A stretch of DNA of 64,000 nt from Chelonoidis abingdonii (lineage: Eukaryota > Chordata > Testudines > Testudinidae): NCBI RefSeq assembly GCF_003597395.2, contig NC_133782.1, positions 4,039,249 to 4,103,248 of the forward strand, read 5' to 3'. Below are positions 1-13,415 of this stretch, one piece after another. Each line of letters begins with the position of its first letter. Position 1 is the first letter of the stretch. The notes under the pieces were generated by a model. That model was not told where the DNA came from, ran no database searches, and worked only from the letters and a program-made list of their open reading frames with translations. The position numbers and the translations under genes were made by a program.

Positions 1-1560
1 GTTGGAGTCCCCCTCCACCCCAGACACTTTTGAGGCCACCAGGGACCTAATAGCAATGATGGCCCCTCAACCTCTGGCTATCAGGAACAAGCCTCTGGTT
101 GTGCCGTGTCCGGCACCATCTAGAGGTAAGGCAGCCACGATGCGGCAATCACCTCCTCCAACGTGGCACTGGCACTGTTCACCTCGGCGCTGCTCGGGTT
201 CGCCATCGCTGAGGCACTGTTCCCCAGCTTGGGACCCCGTGCATGGTTCTCTGGCACCGGTCCCCGGCACCAGCGGAGCAGCACCATTCCCCTGCTCAGT
301 ACGGTACAGCTCAGCACTGCTGTGGTCGTCACAATCTAGATCAGTCATCTGACTTGGACTTGGGACTCTTTTTACTTATGCCGCAGCAGGTAGAGATTGA
401 ATCGGCACAGAAGTGAGGCACTGGAAACATGGCCTCCAGATTAGCAGCCGCAGCCTCAATGGCCATTCTGGACTCCCTGGGCTTATCACCAGGCCCAGGG
501 CTCATTTTCCAGTGGCTCTCACTCATTAATCTCTGAAACCCAAGAACCCCAGCCACATAAAAATCGCCCGGCACCTCAGGGATTGGAATCAACACCAGGA
601 CAAGGACCACTGCCTGTCCTGGACATCGTTGAAGCAGCCATGGTGACAGCCGGCCAGACTACTGCTGCCATGACTACAGTCAGCGCAGGGCCCACAGGCA
701 CTGACCAGGAGGATGCTAGAGAGCTGGATGGTCAGAAGGACCCGGTACTGCCTCTAGCCTCCTCATCCTCATCCCCAGGTGAGGCAATTGCAGGGACTTC
801 GGCCTTGGGACCTCCCCCAATAGACCACCGTGCACACCAGGACCTCTTGCGCAGAATTGCCCGCAACATGGGATTGCAGGCAGAAGAAGCTTTCGAGCCA
901 AAGGACCCCATGGTCGATATCCTGATGCCAGAGGGTCTCTCCAGGGTAGCTCTGCCCCTGAGAAAAACTATACAGAGCAATATCAAAATGCTGTGGCAGA
1001 CCTTGGCATCGATCCTGCCTACTTTGTCCCATCCAAGGAATATGAGAACTTGTTCTCACATGTGCAGCCCTCCTCCCTAGTACTGACCATGGTCAACGAG
1101 AAGGAGAGGCAGGGCCAACAAGGACCGACTCCAAAATCCAAGGAGTCTAAAGATTAGACCATTTTGATAGGAAGGTCAACTCAACGGGGGCCTGCAGCTG
1201 AGGATAGCTAACCAACAAGCTATCCTCAACAGATACAACTTCAACTCGTGGGCCTCCATGTTGAAGTTTAAAGAGCTAATTTCATCAGACTCCAGGACTG
1301 AATTCATGGCCATTATTGACCAAGGGAAGGTGGTGGCACGAACCTCTCTTCAAGCCTCTCTTGATGCAGTGGACTCTGCCGCCCACATCCTCTCTTCATG
1401 GTTAGCCATGAGAAGGGGTTCAGGGCTGCAGGTGTCTGGGCTGCCCCCCAAAGTGCAGCAAACCTTTAGGACCTGCCATTTGAGGGCACAGGACTGTTCT
1501 CTGAGCAGATGGACTCCAAGCTGCACAGCCTGAAGGACTCCCAGGCACACTCCTGCAACC
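1..1560 (+). pseudogene. DIRS A gag-like remnant
   Basis: The start (2-170) matches the middle of element C's gag-like protein: TFEATRDLIAMM here corresponds to TFSTARELIAMT in C. Fragments in several frames continue through 583-1080 and 1258-1533. The segment near 1090-1150 (caacgagaaggagaggcaggg) is the uninterrupted counterpart of the site where the solo LTR entered element B. The reading frame is lost several times. I see no coding potential left. Confidence 0.75.
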
Positions 1561-1949
1561 CAGCGTAAAAACTTAAAACCACAGCCTCAACAGCAGCATT
1601 CCTACCCTCCTCAAAGATAGGACTTCTATAGAAGGAGGGGTAGGAATGGAAGGCACAGACTGTCGCCACCTCCCTCAGGTCAGGGCCAGGGCCCAGCCAA
1701 ATCTTCTTCGGGCTCAAAGCAGGCCTTTTGAAGAGATGCCTGAGAATGGCATACCCACCACTACACCAGATCCTTCCCTGTGCTTCCTAAATCGGCTATC
1801 CCACTTCTTCCATGCCTGGTCCCAAATAACATCGGAACGCTGGGTCCTTTGCATGGTGGAAGTGAGATATTCTCTCCAATTGTGCTTCTCCCCTGTCACT
1901 CAACCCCCTTCCCCATCCCGCTTCAGGGACCCCTCACACGAGCAACTCC

Positions 1950-2440
1950 TTATCCAGGAGGTGTAGTCGCTCCTCGCTGTGGGGGCAGTGGAGGAGATTC
2001 CTCTGGATTTAGGGATAGGGGATTCTACTCCTGTTATTTACTCATCCCCAGAGCAAAGGGGAGTCTCAAACCCATCTTAGACCTGCAAGGACTCAACCAG
2101 TTCTTGGTCAAGCTAAAATTTTGCATGGGCTCTCTGAGCACGATCAGCCCCTCATTGCTTGCGGAAGACTGGTTTGCTGGCCTTGACGTGAAGGACGCAT
2201 ATTTTCACATATCCATTCAGCCTGTGCACAGACCATTTCTGCGGGTTTTGGTCGATCACAAATATTATCAGTTCACGGTCCTCCCATTCCGCCTATCAAC
2301 AGCCCCCCGAGTCTTCACCATATCGGTGATTGCAGCCTTTCTTTGCAGGAGGCAGTTGGGGTATATCCCTACCTTGATGACTGGCTGTTGCAGAGGCGCA
2401 ACAGGGAGCAGGTGGAGTCTCAAGTCTGACTAGTCAATGC
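1950..2440 (+). pseudogene. DIRS A reverse transcriptase remnant
   Basis: Recognisable RT blocks are LKPILDLQGLNQFL, DWFAGLDVKDAYFHI (motif A, with catalytic Asp) and YQFTVLPFRLSTAPRVF (motif B). The YLDDWL catalytic box is encoded at 2370-2387, but in a different frame from the preceding blocks, so a one-base shift lies between about 2345 and 2369. The order and the LPFxLSxAPRVF form are typical of DIRS and related RTs. Confidence 0.85.
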
Positions 2441-2469
2441 TACTTTCAAGAGGCTGGGACTCCTCAACA

Positions 2470-3300
2470 TGAACAAGTCGACCTTGTCACCGACCCAAAG
2501 AATAGAATTCATCAGGATGGTGCTGGACTCTGTACAAGCAAGGGCAATCCTGTTAGAGGCCCCGATTCCAGGTGATGACAGACATTATGCAAAGCCTCAG
2601 GCGATACCCCACCATGACAGCAAGGGGATGCGTGAGTCTCCTTGGCCACTTGGCAGCCTGCACTTATGCGGTCAGACATGCCAGACTGAGGCTCAGACCA
2701 CTCCAAGCGTGGCTCACTTTGACCTGTTGCCCAGCGCGAGACAGCCTGAGCTCAGTAGTGTCAGTGCCAGAACACATACTCAGGTCCCTCTGTTGGTGGC
2801 TCGACCCTCAGACAGTCTGCAAAGGAGTTCCCTTCAACAGTCCACAGCCCTCTTGATCCCTATTAATGGATGCGTCAGGTCTGGGTTGAGGTGCTCACCT
2901 GGGAGATCTCCAAACACAGGGCCTATGGTTGCAGGATGAGCTCTCACTCCATATCAATATCAAGAAACACAGAGCAGTGCGGCTAGCCTGCCACACCTTC
3001 CTGTCCCAGCTGCAAGGATAGTCATCACTGCCATGCACTGGCAACACCACTGCCATGTTTTATATCAACAAACAGGGTGGAGCTCATTCCTCCCTACTAT
3101 GCTGGGAAGCCCTCCAGCTATGGGAGTTCTGCATAGGACGCCTCCAGGTGAATGCAGTGGGCTTTCTCCTGGGAGTGCAGACTGAATTAGCAGATCAGCA
3201 GATCATCTTGCAACCGCAAGTGATCCATCTATCCGGATGTCATGCATTCTGTCTTCCAAAGGTGGGGGTTTCCCCAGGTTGATCTGTTTGCCACTCGGAG
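2470..3300 (+). pseudogene. DIRS A RNase H-like remnant
   Basis: Downstream of the RT, pieces matching the RNase H region of element B are visible. TAMFYINKQGGAHSSLLC at about 3050-3105 corresponds to TATMYYINRQMG in B, a block that in intact elements carries one of the acidic catalytic residues. Several frame changes and stops separate the pieces. Confidence 0.65.
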
Positions 3301-3559
3301 CAACCGAAAGTGCCCAACGTTCTGCTCCTTCTAGAAGCACAACCTGGGTTCAATCTCAGATGCTTTCCTGCTATCCTGGAGAGAACGCCTCATGTATGCC
3401 TTTCCACTGGTTCCATTTGTGCACGAGGTACTGCTCAGGATCCTCAGAGAGAAGGCAAAGGTAATCCTGCTGGCCCCAGCGTGCCCTGCCAACATTGGTA
3501 CACCATGTTTCTGCAGCTGTAAGTGGACGCCCTGATCGTGTTACCACTTTACCCTGATC

Positions 3560-4626
3560 TGATCACACAGGACCACGGTCACCTTCACCTCCCAGACCTC
3601 CAGTCCCTCCATCTCACAGCTTGCAAGCTTCATGGTTAAACCCAATGGCGCTCTGGTGCTTGGAACCTGTAAGGAAGGTTCTGCTAAGTGGAAAAGGTTC
3701 ACTTGCTGGTGTGTCCAGCATTGCACACCTCCACTCCAGGCACCTATACTACTCGTCTTGGAGTACCTCTTACACTCGAAACATCAGGGCCTGGCAGGAT
3801 CATCCATCAGGGTGCACCTTGCTGCTATCTCTACATTCCACCCGTGAGACTTTGGGCGTTCCATGTTCACCAACCCCATGGCAGGGTGTTTCCTCAAAGG
3901 CCTGGAAAGATGATATCCATAGGCTTGACAATCTGTCCCTGCATGAGACCTTCATCTATTCTTCTCAAGTCTAATGGGGCCCGCTTTCGAACCACTGGTG
4001 ACTTGCTCCCTTTTGTATTTGTTGTGGAAGGTGGCATTCCTGGTCGCCATTACATCAGCTAGGAGGGTGTCCAAGTTAAAAGCACTAACCACCAACTCAG
4101 CCTACACCATCTTCCACAAGGAGAAGGGTCAACCCAAGCCTCACTCAGCCTTCCTTCCCAAGGTGATGTCCCAATTTCATAGTAGCCAAGACACTTTTCT
4201 ACCAGTCTTTTATCCCAAACTTCATACCGGTGCATGGGAGTAGAGGCTTCACTCACTGCATATCTGGTGTGCACTAGCATTCTACATCGAGCACACTAAG
4301 TCTTTCAGAAAATCCAACCGTTTGTGGCAGTGGCAGACCAGATGAAAGGGCTCCCGGTCTCTTTCCAACACATTTCTTCCTGGATCACGGACTGCATCTG
4401 CACGTGCTATGAACTGGCTATGGTCCCAGCCCTGGTCATTACGGCACACTCCACAAGGCCGCAAGCCTCATCAGCTGCTTTCTGGCCCAGATCCCCATTC
4501 AAAGATATCTGCAGAGCTGCAACCTGGTCATTGGTGCATACATTTACCACTCTCTATGCTATCACCCAGCATGCCAGAGATGATGCAGCATTTGGCAGAG
4601 GGATGCTCCAGTCAGCGATTCCTTAA
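3560..4626 (+). pseudogene. DIRS A tyrosine recombinase remnant
   Basis: The N-terminal part is scrambled across frames from about 3600. The catalytic half is readable: AITSARRVSKLKAL (first Arg), HSTR at 4447-4458 (the HxxR box) and a Tyr codon at 4555-4557, 33 residues after the HxxR Arg, as in element C. The block 4324-4626 is open but the upstream core is separated by frameshifts and a gap at 4240-4324. Tyrosine recombinases of this family insert a circular cDNA without a target duplication. Confidence 0.85.
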
Positions 4627-4639
4627 AACTGACCCCACC

Positions 4640-4986
4640 TCTTGGGGAGAGTGTGGGAGTCACCTGATTAGAATTGATGTGAACGCGTACTCACAGAAGA
4701 AAGAACAGTTATGTTCTCGTAACTCTTCTTCGAGATGTGGTATTCACATCCATTCCAATACCCACCCTCCTTCCCCTCTGTCAGAGTAGCCGGCAAGAAG
4801 GAACTGAAGAGAGATCGGCTCAGCAGAGTCATATGTTGAGCACCATGAAGGCACTACTCCAGAAGGCTCCACAAGCGACTCGACAGGAGCGACTAAGGGA
4901 AAAACTCAGATGACCGTGCACACATCTAATGGGAATGGACGTGAACAGCTACGTCTTGAAGAGCCACAGTTAAAAGAAGGTGAGTA
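4640..4986 (+). repeat. DIRS A right terminal repeat
   Basis: This region corresponds to the C right end at 23680-24020. It shares the gggagtcacctgatta start, an inward-facing cttcttcgagatgtggtatt block, and an outer copy ending in taaaagaaggtgagtaac. The two blocks are inverted relative to one another, so the terminus can fold into a hairpin. Confidence 0.8.
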
Positions 4987-4989
4987 ACC

Positions 4990-5452
4990 ATTTTTTATAA
5001 TCAAACACTCGTCATAAATTTCTTGAACACAGTTGCATTTAAAATAGCTTGAGTGTATGGTAACCATTTATCTTTCAAAGGAAATATTTGGCCCAGAAGG
5101 AAATTGGTCAAGAAGTATAAACCATGGGCGTGGTGGGCTGTGTTTGGCAGCCTTTCAGGTTTAAGTATAAATACTATGTAATTCTTCTTTATCATCTTGC
5201 AGGGTAGCTGTTAGCTATTTAATGGCATGGTGAATGCTTTGTACAAGCCCTAATTCAGTGGCTAAACACCAGTGCAGGTTATATATCAATAACTAGGTTA
5301 GGGCTCCATAGCAATAAGTAGTGCCTCAGTATAGTCGGAAGGGATTGCGTTAGCAGAGTCTTGCACATGACTCGCACCTTTTAGAGATACATTTATATCA
5401 TGTATTGGAGACTGAGACAAGTAGCCCTTGCATTGAGAATACATTTTACCTA
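4990..5452. other. Unassigned intron sequence
   Basis: AT-rich sequence between DIRS A and the next DNA element. No exon of RTEL1, no recognisable repeat and no RNA gene was seen. Confidence 0.6.
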
Positions 5453-5954
5453 CAGTAACTCATCATTTAACCTCATCCTGGTTAACGTTGTTTCGTTGTT
5501 ACATCGCTGATCTGTTAGGGAACATACTCCTTTAAGGTTGTGCAGTGTTCGCTTATAACGTTGCTTTGTGGGTGAGGGCTATAGTCCCCCTATTAGTTTT
5601 CCCTCTGGAACTGAACTAAATAGGTGTTTTGCCGCGCTGAGGAGGAGCGGAGAGGTGCTGATCCGCAGGGCCCGCCAGCGGGTGGGAGGCACTGGGAAGT
5701 GTGTGGAGGGGAGCTGATAGTGGGGCTACTGGCCTGCCCGGGTTCCAAGCCCCCACCCGCTAGCTCTGATGGGCTGCTCTTCCAGAGAATCCCCCAAGAA
5801 GTGGACAAAGTACTGTACTAGCAGGCAGCAAAAAAAAATTCCCTGGAACCTATTTACATTAATTCTTATGGGGAAATTGGATTCGCTTAACATTGTTTTG
5901 TTTAAAGTTGCATTTTCCAAGAAGATAACTACAATGTTAAGAGAGGAGTTACTG
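5453..5954. mobile_element. Tc1/mariner-like MITE with TA target sites
   Basis: The ends are imperfect inverted repeats (cagtaactcatcatttaac at the left; gttaagagaggagttactg at the right), flanked by TA on both sides (5451-5452 and 5955-5956), the target duplication used by Tc1/mariner elements. The 502-bp element has a GC-rich centre (5630-5770) and no transposase. It ends 66 bp before the RTEL1 exon at 6021. Confidence 0.75.
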
Positions 5955-6020
5955 TATTTGAATAGCTTGATCCCCCCTCTCTTTCTCTCTCCCTCCCCTC
6001 TGCCCCCCGGTCTTTTTTAG

Positions 6021-7031
<1,011 letters not shown>

Positions 7032-7250
7032 CAGGGGTTCTCAGACTGGGGCTCGTGACCTCTCAGTGAGTTGTGATGTTATTACATGGGAGGTTGCAAG
7101 CTGTCAGCCTCCACCCCCAAACCTCACTTCATCTTCAGCATTTATAATAGTATTAAACATAAAACAGGTGATTTTAATTTATAAGGAGGATCACACTCAA
7201 AGGCTTGCTGTGTAAACGGGGTCACCAATACAAAAGTTTGAGAACCACTG
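7032..7250. mobile_element. Short hAT-type nonautonomous element
   Basis: The termini caggggttctcagactgg and agtttgagaaccactg are imperfect inverted repeats of the CAGGGGTTCTCAAAC type found in hAT MITEs. Flanking 8-mers gtctaaaa and gtttagag are only partly alike, so the copy is old. It has no coding capacity. Confidence 0.7.
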
Positions 7251-7779
7251 GTTTAGAGTGAGCCTTTTGTTTCTGGACATCTGGGTATGAATCCTGATCT
7301 GTGTTCACAAGTGAAAATAAATTTGGTGGTTTCAGCCCAATCCCTAATGAGCATTTTTCTACCTTATGCAGCTACCAGTCGGTTTTGGGTAGTATAATAT
7401 AACTGGTGTCTAGCAGGAGTGTTGCCATTCAGTACAGAGGTGTAGTGATAGACACAGACACCCTGGCTCCAGCTAACTCTTGCTCTCCTGGGAACAAAGA
7501 TCAATTCCAGGTTTTTTTGTGTTCTTACCCAGCTGCTTGTTCTTACTGTTCCTGCTTAGCTCCTTGGTTCCTTACTTGGCGTTCCCAGGAGTGGGGGCAT
7601 AGTCTTACTAGGAAATTTAATTGGTCATGTTGAGGACAGTGTCTACATATGCTGTTAAGACTTCACTGTCGTCCCTGTTCCAGCTCCTCAGGTGAGATGT
7701 TGAAAGCTGCCTTCTACTGAGAGATTAATGTAGTGTAGTTGTTTGAGGGATTTTTCTCCTGTTTTCCAATTCTCCACAG

Positions 7780-7903
7780 GTTCGTGAACAATGATGTAAG
7801 ATCCCAGCTGCCTTCCTGGGTCCGCCCTTATGTCAAGATTTACAACAACTTCGGGCATGTAGTCAGAGAGGTCTCCCAGTTCTTCCGTATTGCTCAAAAA
7901 ATC
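7780..7903 (+). CDS. RTEL1: RTEL1 exon, end of helicase domain 2
   Basis: The acceptor is tctccacag at 7771-7779 and the donor is gtaggt at 7904. The first base completes the Arg codon left open by the previous exon; the exon ends in phase 0. It encodes [20 protein letters not shown] and then [12 protein letters not shown], matching the conserved block that closes the helicase core of RTEL1. The reading frame stays open into the intron, so the donor was set by frame continuity with the next exon and by alignment of the residues around the junction. Confidence 0.95.
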
Positions 7904-9008
7904 GTAGGTATTGTCAGACAAAGGAGGAGTTTTTGTCCAAGGCTGTCAGGAACTAGGCACACTCAGCCATAGGAGGGTTGGGCAAAGGGTCTCATCATTC
8001 TTAAGTGATCTCCTTTACTTAAGACTCTGAGCTGCACTGGGAGATTGTGAGGGTCATCCCTCCCAGGGAATGTGTCACCAAGCTACAGGGCCTTTTTGGC
8101 TAGATTTCAAAGGAGAAGACTCTTCTTTTGTCTTCCTCTCATCCAGCCTGCCCCTAAACACAAGTTGGTTTGGTCTGGAATATAAAATGAGGGAGTGAAA
8201 CTGATGTTATATACTTCCTAAAACTCCTCTTGTCACCCACATAGAGAGGACACATGTTTGGAAAAAGTGATTAGACTCTCAAATTATTTAGCTTCAAGCT
8301 GGCTGGTACGTAAAATGAGAAGCAGCCGTGGTTAATAGCACAAGCCAGAAATCATCCTATCATTTGCCCCTTTGGTACTAGGACATCTTTAATACTTTGG
8401 CTTCTGCCTTGGCATTAGGGAGCCCTTTGGTTCGCTAGTACAATACAGTTTGCACGCTATAGTGAGGCACAGCTGATAGACAATAGGCTTTTGAAGTTGA
8501 GGGCTAGGTGTAAGGTGGTGCTTCAAAAGACTACACAATAATGGTGGCAGGGTACTTTGTGTAAGTTTGTGTGTGTGAGAGAGGTATGAGCCTGAAATTG
8601 AGTTTAGAATTCTCATGCACTTAGGGGGGTTCAAAAGAGAACTATCTCATTGTAAAGGGGAGCCAAGAGATAGTGCATCTGTATCAGAAGGGGCTGCATT
8701 GCAGAGAGAACATCATCAGGATTGTGTGATGCTTCCCACTCTTGACATCCCTTTACAGTTGCATGATCCGTCTGTTCCACCTTTGTCTTTCTCTACTGAA
8801 TGTCCCCATCTCCAATCAATCTGCCCATGCTAATTTCTAATTATTCAGTTGCATCTCAGATGCATACATGTTCAGACCTCTCAAACTAAATTTTGATCGT
8901 GGATTTTATGTTCAGCTTTGTTCCTGGGTGCTTTCATTGAAAAATGTTCAGCGTTGGAAGTGGAACAGTAGCATTTGCCTAGTGTAACATTTTCCAGTCT
9001 TTGTGCAG
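7904..9008. other. RTEL1 intron, no feature recognised
   Basis: A 1,105-bp intron. A short GT/GA-rich patch lies near 8565-8585. No repeat family, RNA gene or additional exon was identified. Confidence 0.6.
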
Positions 9009-9156
9009 ATGCCCCCACCCCCAACACGGAGCTCCTGCCCTAACACCATATGGGAAGAGGACCCGACATCATCCACGTCATCTGGGCAGCCCCTCTCCTG
9101 GACAAAAGCCAAGAATTTAGATGACCATGTTCCTAGTCTGAAGAGGAAGCGAATGG
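9009..9156 (+). CDS. RTEL1: RTEL1 exon, linker after helicase core
   Basis: The acceptor is ctttgtgcag at 8999-9008 and the donor is gtaagt at 9157. Phase 0 in, phase 1 out. The exon encodes a proline- and serine-rich linker beginning MPPPPTRSS and ending LDDHVPSLKRKRM. The last segment corresponds to the conserved LDLHVPSLK-like stretch of vertebrate RTEL1, and the lysine/arginine cluster could act as a nuclear localisation signal (inference). Divergence is higher than in the helicase exon, as expected for this linker. Confidence 0.9.
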
Positions 9157-9861
9157 GTAAGTCTGGGTGTTTGCATTTCTAAATTGTTTACAATTGTGTC
9201 TTCCTTGTATTATAGAAAAACACATACACTGAAGATTTTGTTTTAATCCAAAGATTCTGGGCCAAGCCAGAGGTGGAGCAGGAAGACTAAGAAATGCAGA
9301 GGGGCAAGAATCCAGGAGGGGTTAAACAGAGGAGGGCCAAGAATCAAAAGGGTTATAGACTAACTGGGGAACCACATGGGGGAATGGAAAAAGTGGAAGG
9401 AAGAGACTGATGGATATGGAGTGGGTTTGGTACCAAGGCATGTGAGATGACAGCAAACTGGGGCTGCATGGAAAGGGGGCAGCAGATGGGGGAAGAGAGA
9501 GGAGACAGGAAATAGTCTTTTATTTGCATTTAAAAACTCCAAACAGCTCAAATTTTCTAGCTGTATAACTCAGCTTTCATTGTGAGTAAACACGTACCGT
9601 GCCCCACTCCATTGGTACAGGTGCCTGAGGATGTTTCTTTTAAGGGTTCTAAAATGGAATTGACAAAAAAGAATATCTCTCTGGCCACTAAGATGTCCAG
9701 GTGGAGGGAATGTCAGATAGTTACCCCACAGGAAATATTTTGGTGATTTTGAATAGCCATGAACATCTGAGGCTTCAACAGGTTGAATTTCATCATGGAT
9801 TTATTTGGTATGACTTGAATTCTGACCAAGGCTGACTGTTCTGGAAGACAACATAGTCTGC

Positions 9862-10025
9862 TGATTAGAATAGGCAACGAGAAGTCAGAAGGCTTGGGTT
9901 CTGGTCCTGACTCTGCCACTCACTTGCCATCTGACACCCTGCCTCCATTTTTCCTTCTGCAAAATGGGGGTGATGATTCTCATTCACCTTTGTAGAGTAT
10001 TTGAAATCCTCCTAATAAAGATGCT
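9862..10025 (+). repeat. MIR/CORE-SINE-like remnant
   Basis: The sequence reads like an amniote MIR-type SINE: cttgggttctggtcctgactctgccact followed by the caaaatggggg core and a tail with aataaagatgc. The match is from memory of the family and is diverged; exact limits are uncertain. Confidence 0.55.
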
Positions 10026-10304
10026 TAATGCTGTTGGCTACATACCCCATCACCCATTCTATTCAATAATAGTCTTCGGTACATTGTTACAGCTTAGAGA
10101 ACAAAATGAAGGCATTGACATCAAGTGAACCAATGGCCTAAAAAATTGAGCTTACCTGATGTCAAAGGTAAAAAAAATTTCATGTCAAAGAAACTAGAAC
10201 AGACTGTTCTGTTGTGGACTTCTCACTGTTCTGGAATTTCACGGTGTTTCATTGCTCAATATGTGTTCTTAGAAATTATTCTTGCTTTACTGATACTTTC
10301 TGAT

Positions 10305-10520
10305 TAGAGAGACAAGATGGGGGAGGTAATATCTTTTATTGGACCAACTTCTGTTGGAGAGAGAGAGAGAGCCTTTTGAGATTACACAGAGCTTTTCTTC
10401 AGAGCTGTGTAATCTCAAAAGCTTCTCTCTCTCACTAGCAGAAGTTGGTCCAGTAAAAGATATTACCTCACCGACCTTGTTTTTCTAATACTGGGACCAG
10501 CATGGCTACAACAACTCTCC
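10305..10520. repeat. Foldback interspersed repeat, copy 1
   Basis: The arms ggtaatatcttttattggac (10325 region) and gtccagtaaaagatattacc (10449 region) are inverted complements, continuing inward through ttctgttgg/agcagaa and GA/CT runs. The whole repeat is a near-palindrome with a central stem around cacagagcttttcttcagagctgtgt. A second copy lies at 49974-50145 and half a copy at 38382-38445. Confidence 0.8.
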
Positions 10521-11396
10521 ATACAACTTTGTCTGATTGTTACTCAGATTGTTTTGCCAGAAGTAAAAATATTTTGCTACTCTACTTAGTAACTGACACA
10601 CAAAGGTAGGTAGGCTCACAAGCCAAAGAGAAATAGGTGATTTTTTGTGTGTGGGGAGAATGCGTTTTTAGAAGCATCAAATTGATGTTGCCAGAACCTG
10701 GAACTGTAGGGTACTGTCTACAAACAGACACAACTAGGCCCTAAAGGATGAGAATATGTTTCATGGACAGGCAGCTTGAATAAATGGCAATAAGATGTCA
10801 GTTTGGTACATGTAATGACAAGCACTTCGTAAGCTCAATGAGGTGACTGTCTAGTATAGTAGTATACATGGCTAATAGTAGCTAATAGTCTCACTTTAAC
10901 AAGTTAAAAAAAAAAAAAAGTCATCTGTAACACCACAGAAAGTATGTGTTGATATTAGCCTTGTGCCATGTCAAAAGTGAATTACTCGGACTTCACTGCA
11001 GGAATTGGGCTCTGAGGGCGATTCAGAGACCCACAGTATTTAAACACAAATAACTTTGGTATTAAGAGTGGCAGTAAGATTTCTGAAGATCACTCGGTGT
11101 AAGCTGTTTTGAGTTTAAATCTGATTTTAATCATGTTTTCCCCAGTCCATCCTTTTAATTACAGAAATCAGAATTACACATATAAGTTGCCAAGTTGGAA
11201 AAGATCAGCTAAACTGACTTTTGTTGACTCAGTTGTTCAGTGCAGTTCCACTGCAAGAGAGACAAAGGATGAGAGAAACCAGCACACACTACTGGGTTGC
11301 TGCATGAGGCTTAGCAGGGATGTTTGGTAGGAAATTCTGTAGAATCCATCAAGAGTTATTGGAAACATTGGCATGTCACCAGACACGTAAGAGGAG
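10521..11396. other. RTEL1 intron, no feature recognised
   Basis: AT-rich sequence with a 14-bp A run near 10907-10920. I see no exon or recognisable repeat before the DIRS-like remnant E. Confidence 0.55.
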
Positions 11397-13385
11397 GAGG
11401 AAGTATGTAAATTTCTTCTTGGAGTATGTGTCAGTGTTGATCCCACTGTAGGGACCAGATATGTTTTGACCAGCAGTGTCTGTCAGAGCTGCACAGCCGT
11501 CCCACTGAGCTGTCTCATATTCCATAGAAGGGCATAAAGGGCAGGGTGACTGCCGCGCTGCTTCACTTCCCTCTTACCACCCATGGCAGTGAGATGGAAA
11601 CCAGTGAATGTCTGACCCACTAGTTCTTAAGTCATGCAAAATTACTTCTGGTTCTTCTGAAAATCTTCAAAACCACTTCTCATCTTCAGTTTCAACCACT
11701 GTGGACTGATGAGTATGTTAGAACCAAACATCTCTTCTCAGACACCCCTTACAGACGCCCTGTCCAACCCTCCCCTACCGCCACCTCAGCCCCACTGTAC
11801 AGCGTTTCTATAGCGGTGGATTCAAAATCTGCAGACTTCTAACCCTGTCCATCCTGCAATGGACTAATTCTCCTTAAGGACAGGCACAGTAAATGTCATT
11901 TTCTGCTTGGGAGAATCTCATGTTCTGAGCAGGTGCTCGGTGTGCTTAGCCTGGACACCTCACAGATCATGAGATGTGAGGTTGAAACTCCACTTTCTGG
12001 GCCTAGACTTCAGATCCAGAGGCAACAAGCTCCAGAATCTTCCTACTGAACAAACCAGCATCATCTAGCACCCCATCAAGCAGACAGGTGACAAACACTA
12101 CCATGGAGAATACGCCATCGAGAAAAGGCCTGTCACCGACATCGACACCAGCACCAAAGTTGACCTCTGCTTTGATGACAAAGCTGGCACCTATATCTCA
12201 GACACTGATGTTGAGCATTGGAAGTGGCCACTTTGAGTACTGGAGCAGAAGTTTAAAGTCTTCCCACACAGACAGGCACAAGCCCTCCAAGCCCCTCACA
12301 GTATCGAGGGATGGAGAGAGAGATCAGATTCTCCTGGCGGTGGTGGCCATACCATTGGTGTCAATCCTGTCCTTGTGGGCTGAGGCTCAGGCTGAACTAG
12401 GCCCATTGTCAGTGGTGCTATCCATTGGCACAGACTCCAGTACTGAAAGCGGCTTATACGTGAGTATCAGCCCTAAAGGAGTTATGCTCCTCGCCAACAC
12501 TGGGGCCATACATTCTCCTTGTCCTCAAGCAAGTGTGGCAAACTCAGGACAGTTAGCTACCAGGAGAGGGGTAGTAATTGGTCCTGGAAGGCTCAGCCCT
12601 GGAGGAATAAGGTTCAGCTGTGACAGTGGTTATCAGGGAACTAATTAGGTTCAGCTGGCCCCAATTGCTGGAGACCTTTTTAAATCCTCCCTGGCAGGAA
12701 AGCAAGGGGAAGGAAGAAAGGGAGAAGCAGAGTAGCTGCCAGCAAGTAGGGGCAGCTGAACTCTGAGACTCTTCCTGCGAGGCAGATTGCATTCTCCCCA
12801 GAAGGAGAGGAAACTAGGGCAAGGGGCTGGCTGAGAAGGGATCAGCCAGACCCTGCGAGATTGGGAAGGTTTTTTTTCTTTTACTTTGGCCAAGGCTGTG
12901 TCTCCGAGGCTAAGAAGGACTGAGCTAACAAAAGGAGAGGCAGGTACTTTGCCACACAAGCAACTGACCATCAAGGCACATTTCACCTGAGCACAGGCAG
13001 CAGCATCTGCCTGCTTGAGGAATGTGTTAGTCTGAGTTCTGCAAGGCAACTATGTAGAGCAACTCACTAACTTTTCTGGTTCTTTGAAATCCCATGGCAT
13101 TCCCTTTGGATCCCATGACCTACCTTTCATCCCTCCTTTTCAGGTTCCTCGGCAACACGGGCTTTGAATTGCGAGGGAACTCAGGGAGGATTGCAGCTAC
13201 CCCATGTTTTACGCCCTCATATGAGAGCACGAGGAGGCATAGTTCCCATATACAGCTCCAATGGACATCACTAGTCAGTCAGTCTCTGTCAGAGAGAGAG
13301 GGTCTTGTGCATGTAAGGCATGTGTTCACCTATTGCAGGATCCACCCTGACTGCCTACATATTGTTACTGCAGGGTAAGTAACAG
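11397..13385 (+). mobile_element. DIRS-like remnant E, very old
   Basis: The left end resembles the B left terminus: tgttgatcccactgtaggg compares with tgtcgattccattgtagatg in B, and ctcttaccacccatggcagt compares with cttcttaccacccgtggtgg. The right end, gttactgcagggtaagtaac, resembles the usual acagttacaaaggtgagtaac. A 186-codon open stretch (12088-12648) is rich in Pro, Ser and Thr like DIRS gag segments but has no firm match. RT and recombinase are not visible. The block 12590-13070 may be another, unidentified insertion. Confidence 0.5.
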
Positions 13386-13415
13386 GTCTGTTTACATTCT
13401 GTCTTAATGTTGTAG

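Larger units (their letters stand above)
1..4986 (+). mobile_element. DIRS-like retrotransposon A (5' end beyond window)
   Basis: DIRS elements are retrotransposons that integrate through a tyrosine recombinase instead of a DDE integrase and carry inverted terminal repeats. This copy starts inside the gag-like gene at the window edge and reads through RT, RNase H-like and tyrosine recombinase segments to a right terminal repeat at about 4640-4986. It ends with the family-typical ggtgagtaac. All genes are broken by frameshifts and stops. The order gag, RT, RH, YR and the sequence match elements B, C and D here. Confidence 0.9.

Noticed and set aside
12553..13049. Overlapping minus-strand open frames in remnant E
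   Set aside because: No similarity to known proteins and no splice context; probably composition within old repeat DNA.
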